Source of the DNA: a virus
Virus record (IMG/VR): IMGVR_UViG_3300042483_001017
Location: 1 to 31,506 of that record
DNA length: 31,506 nt
Reading direction: 5' to 3' (one strand)
Of the stretch, positions 7,154-12,933 are shown in pieces. The position numbers and the translations under genes are program-made. A model generated the notes under the pieces. The model did no database searches and was not told where the DNA came from. It was given only the letters and a program-made list of their open reading frames with translations. How positions within the stretch are numbered: position 1 is the stretch's first letter; each line of letters opens with the position of its first letter.

Positions 7154-7216
7154 ACACAAAAACTTGACAGTAAAAAATTTATTTTAAACTTTTTTCAAAA
7201 AAATTTTAGGAGGACC

Positions 7217-7480
7217 TTACGCGTGGTCTTTGGATTTAGGTAATTGATCCGCTAACTTCTTCAGGTCAGCGCACTTCTCGAATTCTTCGTTCTGTTCGAA
7301 ATGCTTGATCATGGTCCATATTGCTTGAGACTTCTCCTCGACTGGGGTTGAATCATTGATTACATCCTTGAACTCGCCGGTCAAGGCTTCGTATAAGCGA
7401 TCCATGAAAGCAGAGTAGTCGGTCTGTCTAAGATAGACAAGGTCTAGCAGGATTTTAGAGTATCGGTTTAGATCTGACAT
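7217..7480 (-). CDS. Small helical hypothetical protein (EKCxDL family)
   Basis: The protein has 87 residues and is predicted all-helical. The C-terminal part WTMIKHFEQNEEFEKCADLK resembles the end of the 65-residue protein at 22484-22681 (LTIIKYLESKEEYEKCQDLW), so the two look like paralogues of a small helical module. The pattern also recalls UvrB/UvrC-type UVR motifs, but the match is weak. An ATAAATAA box lies six bases upstream, unlike the surrounding early genes, and a TTTAGTATAATATA element lies further upstream. Confidence 0.6.
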   Translation of the reverse strand: MSDLNRYSKILLDLVYLRQTDYSAFMDRLYEALTGEFKDVINDSTPVEEKSQAIWTMIKHFEQNEEFEKCADLKKLADQLPKSKDHA

Positions 7481-7486
7481 GTTTGA

Positions 7487-7494
7487 TTATTTAT
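7487..7494 (-). promoter_or_regulatory. Late promoter box ATAAATAA
   Basis: On the minus strand ATAAATAATC lies six bases before the ATG at 7480; this is a late-type box inside the early region. Confidence 0.5.
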
Positions 7495-7511
7495 TTTGAC
7501 CCAATTGGGCT

Positions 7512-7529
7512 CTATTATATTATACTAAA
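7512..7529 (-). promoter_or_regulatory. Candidate promoter TTTAGTATAATATAATAG
   Basis: The same TTTAGTATAATATA string precedes the CAP gene at 18648, and a close variant precedes the DUF932 gene. Confidence 0.35.
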
Positions 7530-7531
7530 AT

Positions 7532-7558
7532 GGGACCGAAGGATTAACCCTCGGTCCC
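7532..7558 (-). terminator. Terminator-like hairpin
   Basis: Stem GGGACCGA/TCGGTCCC past the stop of the gene at 7584-7841. Minus-strand downstream sequence is ATTTTAG. The T-rich side is stronger on the plus strand, where no gene ends, so it is probably used leftward with modest efficiency. Confidence 0.65.
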
Positions 7559-7583
7559 TTTTGTTTTTTCTTGATAGATTCTA

Positions 7584-7841
7584 TTAATCCGCTATGCAAG
7601 CTGAACAGCGAGCCTTGAATTCAATTAGATTCTTCTTGAAGTATTCTTCTTGCCCGGCCTTCTTGCCCTGTATGGCTTCCCATAGCGGCTCGGATTCCGT
7701 GTGGTAATTGACATCTTCAAAAGAATTGAATAACCTTTGCAAGTCTGACAATGGGGTTTCTTCCGTAACCTGTGCTCCGGTCTCGAGCATTCCATCGTAA
7801 TCAAAATTGTCTGACCATTTGTTTCCTAATTTGTAGCTCAT
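7584..7841 (-). CDS. Small hypothetical protein
   Basis: The protein has 85 residues (MSYKLGNKWSDNFDYDGMLE...), acidic and mostly helical. A C-terminal Cys-Ser-Ala-Cys pair (ARCSACIAD) is too short for a zinc ribbon by itself. No family is recognised. A variant -7 box (TATATTTA at 7880-7887) precedes it and a hairpin follows it, so it looks like a single-gene transcript. Confidence 0.6.
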   Translation of the reverse strand: MSYKLGNKWSDNFDYDGMLETGAQVTEETPLSDLQRLFNSFEDVNYHTESEPLWEAIQGKKAGQEEYFKKNLIEFKARCSACIAD

Positions 7842-7879
7842 GATTTTAATTTTTAAGGGTTGATTAATAATTGATGTTG

Positions 7880-7887
7880 TAAATATA
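7880..7887 (-). promoter_or_regulatory. Variant -7 box TATATTTA
   Basis: Minus-strand TGTTATATTTACAACATC upstream of the gene starting at 7841; the final G of the box is changed. Confidence 0.4.
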
Positions 7888-7928
7888 ACACTTTTTTCTT
7901 AAACGGGAAAAAGTATTTTTAGATTTAG

Positions 7929-8225
7929 TTAAATGTTTCGGAGAAAGTTTCCTCGAGCGTCCCTAACCTCGTCTGGTCCGTACTCTTTGATAACGATAAT
8001 CTGGTCTCCTGAGAATCTGGCATCAGCTGCTCCGCCGGTAATATCTTGTAGGTAATTACCTCTTACATCCCAAAGCTGGGCGGTTCCTGATTCCGTCACC
8101 AGCACAATACGGCTCTCGTCTGGAGAGAGCTGGGCTGAGACCGCTCGGCCAGTAATTGTTCTGATTAGGTTTCCGGTATTCTCGAATAGATTGACCGTGT
8201 TGTCTATTACTCTTACAATACTCAT
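7929..8225 (-). CDS. Small WD40-like beta-propeller-blade protein
   Basis: The protein has 98 residues with three repeats spaced about 35-40 residues apart: VNLFENTGNLIRTITGRAV, AQLWDVRGNYLQDITGGAA and DEVRDARGNFLRNI. Each resembles the outer strand and turn of a WD40 blade, interspersed with SPDESRIVLV-type strands. Two to three blades cannot close a propeller alone, so the protein probably oligomerises or is a fragmentary propeller. Its ATG overlaps the stop of the preceding gene (ATGA), and that gene in turn overlaps the sigma factor gene, so it is translationally linked to the sigma factor. A role as a partner of that factor is only a guess. Confidence 0.7.
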   Translation of the reverse strand: MSIVRVIDNTVNLFENTGNLIRTITGRAVSAQLSPDESRIVLVTESGTAQLWDVRGNYLQDITGGAADARFSGDQIIVIKEYGPDEVRDARGNFLRNI

Positions 8226-8437
8226 GACGTTTGAATTTTAGAGTTATCGACGCAGGCTCTGAATTCTTCTTCGTCCAATACGTCTGAATCTTCAGTCACC
8301 AGTTTCTTTAGGGTGGCCTGGCGAATCTCCCACTGGAGTCTTGATTTATCTATTGGCTCCATGAATGGGCTACCCTCAGAGTAGAGGATATCGACTGCCA
8401 TTTGGGCCATCGTGTTTGCGTGTTCTAGCGTATTCAT
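8222..8437 (-). CDS. Small hypothetical protein in the sigma-factor operon
   Basis: The protein has 71 residues, acidic and helical (MNTLEHANTMAQMAVDILYS...). It is not recognised. Start and stop overlap its neighbours by ATGA on both sides: the sigma factor upstream and the WD40-like gene downstream. This tight coupling suggests balanced production with the sigma factor; small acidic partners of sigma factors can be anti-sigma or coactivator proteins, but nothing in the sequence proves it. Confidence 0.65.
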   Translation of the reverse strand: MNTLEHANTMAQMAVDILYSEGSPFMEPIDKSRLQWEIRQATLKKLVTEDSDVLDEEEFRACVDNSKIQTS

Positions 8438-9153
8438 TTGCTTATCTCCTTTCTCATTTGTGCACGTGCGACCTTCAACGCGCGGTTAACTTCAGCTGGG
8501 GTCTTTCCAACTTGTTCTGCAATTTCTTTTGTAGAAAGTCCATCTCCCACGAGACCATAGAATAGTTGAACAATCTCTAATTCGGTTGGCCTTAACTTTG
8601 AAAGTAATCTGGTCAAGACTCGATTAGTTTCTTCCATCTCGAATGGATCAGCAAAATCGGTACGAAGCATTATATCGCCGATTGTATTGTCTCCATCCTC
8701 GCCAACGGGTTTATCGATCTGTACGTTTGAGAGATTGATTTCTTCTCCCTTCATTTTACGCTTGTAAATATCGTACTCTTGATTTACCGGAAGTCTAACG
8801 ATTCTGCCATGATCGCAAAGAGCAAGATTTAGGCGCTTGCGAATCCAGAACTGGGCGTAAGTAATAAACTTAACGTCCTTGGCTGACGTAAATTTTTGAG
8901 CGGCTTCAATTAGACCAGCATTTCCTTCTTGAATCAAGTCATCGATGGATAATCCCATACCAATAAACTTATTCGCAAGGGTTACGACGAACTTAAGGTT
9001 AGCCGTTACTAGAGAGTTGAGAGCGCGCTTGTCTCCTGCCTGGATTCTGTCCGCTAGTGCAAGCTCCTCTGCTTTGCTTAGCGGTTTGGCAACTGATTCA
9101 ATACTCTTGAAGTATTGCGGTAGGCCATCCGTTGTTTCAAATCTTTTTGACAT
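8434..9153 (-). CDS. RNA polymerase sigma-70 family factor
   Basis: The protein has 239 residues. Region 2 spans about 25-120 and includes LVTANLKFVVTLANKFIGMG, DDLIQEGNAGLIEAAQKF (about 71-88) and FITYAQFWIRKRLN (the -10 recognition and melting part). A shortened region 3 follows, and region 4 (about 190-239) has LRPTELEIVQLFYGL and an HTH KEIAEQVGKTPAEVNRAL. It resembles primary sigma factors more than ECF factors, but lacks region 1.1. The sigma factor would redirect host RNA polymerase. I infer it may read the ATAAATAA late boxes, as gp55 does in T4. It heads a three-gene operon with ATGA overlaps. Confidence 0.93.
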   Translation of the reverse strand: MSKRFETTDGLPQYFKSIESVAKPLSKAEELALADRIQAGDKRALNSLVTANLKFVVTLANKFIGMGLSIDDLIQEGNAGLIEAAQKFTSAKDVKFITYAQFWIRKRLNLALCDHGRIVRLPVNQEYDIYKRKMKGEEINLSNVQIDKPVGEDGDNTIGDIMLRTDFADPFEMEETNRVLTRLLSKLRPTELEIVQLFYGLVGDGLSTKEIAEQVGKTPAEVNRALKVARAQMRKEISK

Positions 9154-9173
9154 AATTATTATGTTTTAAATTG

Positions 9174-9545
9174 TTAAATTGTTACATCTCTAACTGCACG
9201 CACATAGTAAGTGGAGTACTTGTCGTTGAAGTACTGATTGCCATTGTAGAAGTCTTGAGCCCAGGCGAAGTAGCTACTGCCCTCACTAGAACTCCAATAG
9301 GAGCCAACGGCAAAATTGCCAACACTTTTTATATTTAACCACATTAGATTCAACTCTTCCTTTGTAGGAAGTCTCCAACCATCTCCCAAATCTTCACATA
9401 TTTTTTTCGCATCTTCCCAATTGTGCTTACCTAAGTCTTTAGGATACACTTCAAACTTTAGATGTTGTTCTAAGATTATTGGCTTAGATTGTTTTTCAAT
9501 AGGAGTTAAGCTGTACTCTACTCCATCAATTGTCATTGTTTTCAT
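9174..9545 (-). CDS. DUF1566/Lcl-C-like domain protein
   Basis: The protein has 123 residues. The segment GDGWRLPTKEELNLMW, then GSYWSSSEG, FAWAQDFYNGNQYF and YYVRAVRD at the C-terminus is the typical pattern of DUF1566/Lcl_C domains, a C-type-lectin-like fold found in surface and phage proteins. Here the domain stands alone without signal peptide. It may bind a surface ligand or be a fibre-associated piece. The gene is more AT-rich than its neighbours and adjoins another AT-rich gene, which hints at recent acquisition of the pair. Confidence 0.75.
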   Translation of the reverse strand: MKTMTIDGVEYSLTPIEKQSKPIILEQHLKFEVYPKDLGKHNWEDAKKICEDLGDGWRLPTKEELNLMWLNIKSVGNFAVGSYWSSSEGSSYFAWAQDFYNGNQYFNDKYSTYYVRAVRDVTI

Positions 9546-9546
9546 A

Positions 9547-9930
9547 TTATTTGTTTTTAACTATTTTTATTAGTCTATCTAAACAAGCTTGTTCTGCTTC
9601 TTCGTATGTGTTATGACCTTTAAACTCATTACTACCTTCAACTTCATCAACAAAAGGAATATAACTTGGGGTATTTCCAATAAAAGCCATCCAAGAAGAT
9701 GTACCATTTTGTATGAATACATTTAAATTATACTTCTCTCTAAACCATCTAAATGCTTGTGAGTATAGTGGTGCTGATGCCCATCTTGAATCATCATTTC
9801 CTGTTCTATTATTTGATAAGTCTTCTATTAGTTCTTGGTTGCTGACATTGTAATAACCAAAACAAGGTTCATCAAATCCTAATTCCTTTAAAGCTAATGC
9901 TTGTTCGTATGGGATAAATTCGCGGTTCAT
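9547..9930 (-). CDS. Conserved phage hypothetical protein
   Basis: The protein has 127 residues. The pattern YEQALALKELGFDEPCFGYY, then PLYSQAFRWFREKYNL and YEEAEQACLDRLIKIVKNK at the end is common in Bacteroidota phages and plasmids; the function is unknown. No membrane or signal segments are seen. It lies one base upstream of the DUF1566 gene and is probably cotranscribed with it from a variant -7 box (TATATTTA at 9959-9966). Confidence 0.7.
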   Translation of the reverse strand: MNREFIPYEQALALKELGFDEPCFGYYNVSNQELIEDLSNNRTGNDDSRWASAPLYSQAFRWFREKYNLNVFIQNGTSSWMAFIGNTPSYIPFVDEVEGSNEFKGHNTYEEAEQACLDRLIKIVKNK

Positions 9931-9958
9931 ATTTTTTATTGATTAATTATTTAGATTG

Positions 9959-9966
9959 TAAATATA
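9959..9966 (-). promoter_or_regulatory. Variant -7 box TATATTTA
   Basis: Minus-strand TATATTTACAATC upstream of the gene starting at 9930, with ACTGTCAAAAATTTGTT just upstream, as in the full-consensus promoters. Confidence 0.5.
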
Positions 9967-10017
9967 AAACAAATTTTTGACAGTAAAAAACTTTTTTTAA
10001 ACTTTTTTTAAATTTTT

Positions 10018-10107
10018 ACTAGGGAGTCCGGTCCCGGTTGGGCGCAGACTGTCCGGACCGGCGGACCACCCGTACTAGGGAGTGGTCAGCTGGCGCGGCC
10101 GGGCCGA
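10018..10107. repeat. Paired ACTAGGGAGT element A
   Basis: Two exact ACTAGGGAGT copies (10018-10027 and 10074-10083) in the same orientation are exactly 56 bases apart. Between them are CCGGTCCC and an imperfect hairpin (CGGTTGG...CCACCCG enclosing GTCCG/CGGAC). After the second copy comes a GC-rich tail ending CGGCCGGGCCGATTA, which abuts the stop codon of the minus-strand gene. Element B at 12253-12346 has the same plan with a different hairpin sequence. The GC-rich element sits in an otherwise A/T-rich spacer, as an insertion would. Confidence 0.8.
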
Positions 10108-10500
10108 TTAGCCGAAGACTATTTCTTCGAAGAACACGGTCTGTAAGATAACGTCTGCCGTCTCGGCATCGTCTTGCTCTTTTATCATGTCCATTAGAAA
10201 GCGAACTGGAGCCTGTTGAACCCGGTCGTGGACATCAGCTAACGAGATTGAGCGAGTGTATTCGCCGTCGCATTCAACGTCTACCATCGTAAGCTCTCCG
10301 CCTTCTCGAAGAATCTGCATCAAGACGTCTTCGTAACAAACCGCCGCCGTTGCCGCGTCGCGTAGGTTACGACCCGCTGAATCGTAATCTTCTTTTTTAA
10401 ACTCGACCTCTAGGCCATAGCCGCCCATGTAGCCTAAGCCGTTGCAAAGAGCACTGTGGAACATCTGTTCTGATTCGTGATTTTCTAATTTAATCTGCAT
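10108..10500 (-). CDS. Conserved phage hypothetical protein
   Basis: The protein has 130 residues and is acidic. The pattern AVCYEDVLMQILREGGELTM, then SISLADVHDRVQ and DDAETADVILQTVFFEEIVF is common to a small family in Bacteroidota phages and plasmids with unknown function. No catalytic motif is evident. A variant -7 box (TATGTTTG, 10532-10539) precedes it. Its stop codon directly adjoins the GC-rich paired-repeat element A. Confidence 0.7.
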   Translation of the reverse strand: MQIKLENHESEQMFHSALCNGLGYMGGYGLEVEFKKEDYDSAGRNLRDAATAAVCYEDVLMQILREGGELTMVDVECDGEYTRSISLADVHDRVQQAPVRFLMDMIKEQDDAETADVILQTVFFEEIVFG

Positions 10501-10531
10501 AAAATTGGGTTTTAAGTGTTAATTGATAGAG

Positions 10532-10539
10532 CAAACATA
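10532..10539 (-). promoter_or_regulatory. -7 box TATGTTTG
   Basis: Fits TAnnTTTG. AGTGTCAAGTATCTGTTT lies just upstream on the minus strand, and the ATG is about 30 bases downstream at 10500. Confidence 0.55.
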
Positions 10540-10603
10540 AAACAGATACTTGACACTAAAAAATTTATTTTCACTTTTTTTAAAAAAGTTATTAACCGTG
10601 TTA

Positions 10604-10843
10604 TTAACATCTGAACCATTGTCCACAGTTGCGGCATTCTGAGTAATCGTCTATTTTAAATGCTCTGATTATCCATGACCAGCGGTCAGAATTTCTAGGT
10701 TCCTGTGGGTCCGCATAGACCTCTCTTGCCTCGCAATACGGGCAACAAAGACCTTGTGGATTGGGTTGCTCGCTTCCGGTCCTGTTGATTATTAAGCTCT
10801 TAATTTCAAGGCTTTTGATTTCTGATAAATTTGATATTTCCAT
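10604..10843 (-). CDS. Zinc-ribbon protein
   Basis: The protein has 79 residues. Two CxxC knuckles (CPYC at about 34-37 and CRNCGQWFRC at the end) are about 35 residues apart and form a probable zinc ribbon. Such small phage proteins can bind nucleic acid or be transcription-factor fragments; the target is unknown. The gene ends in tandem stop codons (TAA TAA) that lie within a TTAATAAC repeat. It has its own TATATTTG promoter just before the ATG. Confidence 0.68.
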   Translation of the reverse strand: MEISNLSEIKSLEIKSLIINRTGSEQPNPQGLCCPYCEAREVYADPQEPRNSDRWSWIIRAFKIDDYSECRNCGQWFRC

Positions 10844-10863
10844 GTCTATATTAGTTTAGTAAG

Positions 10864-10871
10864 CAAATATA
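10864..10871 (-). promoter_or_regulatory. Bacteroidota-type -7 box TATATTTG
   Basis: Upstream of the zinc-ribbon gene starting at 10843, with ACTGTCAAGAATTATTGT upstream on the minus strand. Confidence 0.6.
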
Positions 10872-10899
10872 ACAATAATTCTTGACAGTAAAAAAAATT

Positions 10900-11145
10900 T
10901 TATTGAATTATTTTTCCAATCTGTCTGGCTGCGGTCTCGCCCGCTAAGAGTAATTCGCAGATTACCTTTGCTCCGGAAAGAGTTTCTTCTTCCTCGGATT
11001 CGGGTACCCATTTCTCCGTCTCGCCGAACAGAGTGTATATTCCGCTTACCCTACCCGCACGGTCCAAGCGAATCCATAGATCTCCAAGCTCGCAATGGCC
11101 GTGGCAATGTCTGTCCTGTACTGGGTCCCAACTTATTTTTTCCAT
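10900..11145 (-). CDS. Small hypothetical protein
   Basis: The protein has 81 residues. A His/Cys cluster near the N-terminus (DRHCHGHCELGDLWIRL) might bind a metal, and the rest looks strand-rich then helical (LSGAKVICELLLAGETAA). It is not recognised. It lies just upstream of the zinc-ribbon gene, has no clear TATATTTG box, and may be cotranscribed with the small membrane protein gene before it. Confidence 0.6.
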   Translation of the reverse strand: MEKISWDPVQDRHCHGHCELGDLWIRLDRAGRVSGIYTLFGETEKWVPESEEEETLSGAKVICELLLAGETAARQIGKIIQ

Positions 11146-11152
11146 GGTATAT

Positions 11153-11290
11153 CTATTGATTTCTTTTTCTTGACCAGAATACTACTGTAATGAACATTAT
11201 GAATACTATTGCAGTAACTTTAATAATATTAAATACTATACCTAATAAACCAACAAAGGAGACCTTGCGAGTCTCCCATTGCTGAATCAA
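11153..11290 (-). CDS. Possible 45-residue single-span membrane protein
   Basis: From a TTG at 11290 the frame encodes a short polar start (MIQQWETRKV), a hydrophobic span of about 25 residues (GLLGIVFNIIKVTAIVFIMF and on) and a basic tail WSRKRNQ, which would place the C-terminus in the cytoplasm. An ATG at 11311, five bases after the structured RNA at 11317-11422, is in the same frame but separated by one TGA, so it may be a seven-codon leader with restart at TTG. The composition strongly suggests real coding despite the short length. The GGAGAC/GTCTCC hairpin at its 5' end could affect translation. Confidence 0.4.
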   Translation of the reverse strand: MIQQWETRKVSFVGLLGIVFNIIKVTAIVFIMFITVVFWSRKRNQ

Positions 11291-11316
11291 TCAACCAAAC
11301 CAATTTATCATTTTGC

Positions 11317-11422
11317 GGTGGAGTTCGGTGTTGCTCCGACGATTCTCTCAAGCGGGTTCTGACCTTTTACCCGTAGAATCCTTTACTCTAGTCAGTTGGT
11401 AACTCTTGTTACTTCCTCCACC
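11317..11422 (-). ncRNA. Candidate pseudoknotted structured RNA
   Basis: A perfect seven-base outer stem (GGTGGAG/CTCCACC) closes a multibranch fold. On the minus strand the inner stems are GTAAC-AAGA-GTTAC; GATTCT...AGAATC stacked on CGGGT...ACCCG; and TCGG-AGCAACA-CCGA. The loop of the CGGGT hairpin holds GTCAG, which can pair with the unpaired CTGAC at 11391-11395, making a pseudoknot. Loops are A-rich on the minus strand, which favours that strand. It sits between the gene at 11447 and a small membrane-protein frame whose upstream ATG begins five bases after the outer stem. I do not recognise it as a known riboswitch, ribozyme or tRNA. It could be a cis-regulatory leader or a processed small RNA. 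Confidence 0.55.
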
Positions 11423-11446
11423 AGTTGTAATCTTTTATCATTGTTA

Positions 11447-11704
11447 TTACCCAATACCAAGGTCTTTTAACATCTTCTTCACTTCTGCTTCTCCCTCTCT
11501 CGCACTGTGAATCCTGTTTAGTAGGTCTTCTAATTCTTCTTTACCGGCTTCGGAATCCAGGGCTCCGATACTGACGGTCAAGACCTTGCCAAGTAACAGG
11601 ATATCGGGCTGATTTCTAGAGATTCCTCCGCTGACCAGGCTGGCGGCTAGGCCGGTTAGGTCTCTAAGTATCTTGTCTCTTTCTTGGTTAGCAGTTGCAT
11701 TCAT
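11447..11704 (-). CDS. Small helical hypothetical protein
   Basis: The protein has 85 residues, predicted helical (ATANQERDKILRDLTGLAAS, ELEDLLNRIHSAREGEAEVK), acidic at the C-terminus and without motifs. No family is recognised. It lies 34 bases downstream of the 63-residue gene and is followed by the structured RNA candidate. A TATAATA sequence occurs before its ATG, but no TATATTTG box does. Confidence 0.6.
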   Translation of the reverse strand: MNATANQERDKILRDLTGLAASLVSGGISRNQPDILLLGKVLTVSIGALDSEAGKEELEDLLNRIHSAREGEAEVKKMLKDLGIG

Positions 11705-11738
11705 AAGTTTATTATACCCAATCCTCGAAGAGCCTGGA

Positions 11739-11930
11739 TTACTCGGTTATTCCAAGGCGGATTGCCTCCGCTCGCTTTAGCTCGCGGTGCACGTTTTGGA
11801 ATACCTCATTGAAGCCCGCTTTCTCCGCAGGTTTGTATGTGCTCATTACTCTGGGCTGGCCGACCGTAATGCTGTAGCTCTCGCCGATACCGGGTTTTCC
11901 GAATAAGATTCTGTGAATTAACTTCTTCAT
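11739..11930 (-). CDS. Small basic hypothetical protein
   Basis: The protein has 63 residues, with a basic amphipathic N-terminus (MKKLIHRILFGKPGIGESY) and a helical C-terminus rich in Arg/Glu. It is not recognised. A full TATATTTG box with the GGTCTCAACTGTTTGGCT upstream block lies about 32 bases before its ATG, so it probably heads an operon with the 85-residue gene. Confidence 0.58.
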   Translation of the reverse strand: MKKLIHRILFGKPGIGESYSITVGQPRVMSTYKPAEKAGFNEVFQNVHRELKRAEAIRLGITE

Positions 11931-11961
11931 GTCTTTTGAGTTTTAATTGTTTAAGATAAGG

Positions 11962-11969
11962 CAAATATA
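11962..11969 (-). promoter_or_regulatory. Bacteroidota-type -7 box TATATTTG
   Basis: Upstream of the gene starting at 11930, followed on the minus strand by CCTTATCTTAAAC, a downstream pattern shared with other copies. Confidence 0.6.
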
Positions 11970-11997
11970 AGCCAAACAGTTGAGACCTGAAAATCTT

Positions 11998-12192
11998 TTA
12001 TGATTTATTTTTAGATATGTTTAGTATTGATGAAATTGGTGTTCCACCACAATCAGAACACCAACAAACTTGAATAGTAACATTAACCTTTCCAAATTCT
12101 TTATCTTTATAGAAGTCATTACCACTTTCTATATTAGTTTCTATTAAATTACATACTACATTAGTACTTTTACATTTTTTACATTCAAACAT
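11998..12192 (-). CDS. Small zinc-ribbon protein
   Basis: The protein has 64 residues with CKKC near the start (4-7) and CWCSDCGG later (about 43-50), a four-cysteine zinc ribbon with a strand-rich insert. It could bind nucleic acid or serve as a subunit-type zinc finger. The gene is far more AT-rich than its neighbours, including the GC-rich element B beside it, so it was probably acquired separately. A TATATTTG box lies about 46 bases upstream of its ATG. Confidence 0.65.
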   Translation of the reverse strand: MFECKKCKSTNVVCNLIETNIESGNDFYKDKEFGKVNVTIQVCWCSDCGGTPISSILNISKNKS

Positions 12193-12237
12193 AGTTCATT
12201 TTTTTAATTGTAAAACAAAACTAATACATACTTATTA

Positions 12238-12245
12238 CAAATATA
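12238..12245 (-). promoter_or_regulatory. Bacteroidota-type -7 box TATATTTG
   Basis: Upstream of the zinc-ribbon gene starting at 12192. The repeat element B begins only eight bases further upstream, so element and promoter are adjacent. Confidence 0.5.
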
Positions 12246-12252
12246 CCCTTTT

Positions 12253-12346
12253 ACTAGGGAGTCCGGTCCCAGGTCCGCTCCGGCCGGCCAGAGAAGCCGG
12301 CCACCTGTACTAGGGAGTGGCTCCTCCGCCCGGCCGGGCAGGATTA
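12253..12346. repeat. Paired ACTAGGGAGT element B
   Basis: Exact ACTAGGGAGT copies at 12253-12262 and 12309-12318 are again 56 bases apart. Both elements share ACTAGGGAGTCCGGTCCC at the left and CGGCCGGGC plus GATTA at the right. The central hairpin differs from element A: CAGGT...ACCTG encloses a perfect GGCCGGC/GCCGGCC stem with loop CAGAGAA. The fixed spacing with a changed stem suggests selection on motif spacing and folding. Confidence 0.8.
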
Positions 12347-12347
12347 C

Positions 12348-12812
12348 TTAATCAAATAATCCCAATCTGGCGAGCGGTCTTAGACTTGGGTCTCCGAACT
12401 GGCGGGTAAAACATTCTGGTCCCCAGCCGGAACGAATACTTTCCGGTACAGTTAGGGTCCGACCGCAGGCGACGCATTTACCGCAGTGCTCGATCTCTGC
12501 AGCCTGCAACAGTTGCGGAGCCTTGATCGCGCGGATCAGGAATTCGGCGATCTGAACTTCTCTGGTCGAGGCGTCGCGACCGGGCTTGAATCTGCCGGAA
12601 TCCGCGAAGTAGGCTCCGACGTAGCTGTAGCCGAGGTCGCCGTCCTGCAAGAGCGCAAGCTGGAGGAAGTAACAATTACCGGGCTTGCCGGTTTCGCGGT
12701 CCTTGCGCCGTTTCATCTTGACCTTGATCCATTGGCCAGTTACGGGGTTGGTGATCGTTAGTCGGGAGTTACCGGCAAGGAGAGCGGTTGGAAATGTGGT
12801 GTGATTAAGCAT
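12348..12812 (-). CDS. DUF6011-like protein with zinc-binding C-terminus
   Basis: The protein has 154 residues. The C-terminal part CGKCVACGRTLTVPESIRSG followed by WGPECFTRQFG is typical of the short DUF6011-type zinc motif (CxxCGRxLTxPxS...GPxC) common in phages and actinobacteria. The N-terminal 95 residues are strand-rich (RLTITNPVTGQWIKVKMKRR). The function is unknown; nucleic-acid or substrate recognition is plausible. I chose the ATG at 12812 because the upstream ATG at 12857 lies beyond the TATATTTG promoter (12835-12842) and would not be transcribed from it. Confidence 0.75.
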   Translation of the reverse strand: MLNHTTFPTALLAGNSRLTITNPVTGQWIKVKMKRRKDRETGKPGNCYFLQLALLQDGDLGYSYVGAYFADSGRFKPGRDASTREVQIAEFLIRAIKAPQLLQAAEIEHCGKCVACGRTLTVPESIRSGWGPECFTRQFGDPSLRPLARLGLFD

Positions 12813-12834
12813 GGTTTGTTGGAATTTGATAAAG

Positions 12835-12842
12835 CAAATATA
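12835..12842 (-). promoter_or_regulatory. Bacteroidota-type -7 box TATATTTG
   Basis: Lies 22 bases before the ATG at 12812 and decides the start of the DUF6011-like gene. Confidence 0.65.
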
Positions 12843-12885
12843 CAACCAATTTCTCAAACAAAAAAATTTATTTTCACTTTTTTAG

Positions 12886-12916
12886 AAAAAAAAATCCCAA
12901 CCTCCTGGGCTGGGAT
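12886..12916 (-). terminator. Rho-independent terminator
   Basis: Stem ATCCCA/TGGGAT followed by a nine-base T run on the minus strand, just downstream of the gene at 12934-13095. Confidence 0.8.
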
Positions 12917-12933
12917 CGCTAAGGCAAAATTTG

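Noticed and set aside
11263-11281. Terminator GGAGAC/GTCTCC on the minus strand
   Set aside because: It falls inside the likely small membrane-protein frame and is followed by only a weak T run; it may instead affect translation.
11290-11311. Recoding of TGA in this phage
   Set aside because: TGA ends several genes in the window, including ATGA overlaps at the sigma operon, so a changed code is unlikely.
11317-11422. tRNA gene
   Set aside because: The seven-pair outer stem resembles an acceptor arm, but there is no TTCGAAT-type loop, no plausible anticodon arm, and the inner pairing includes a pseudoknot.
12813-12857. Longer start for the DUF6011-like gene
   Set aside because: The ATG at 12857 lies upstream of the TATATTTG promoter box that drives the gene.
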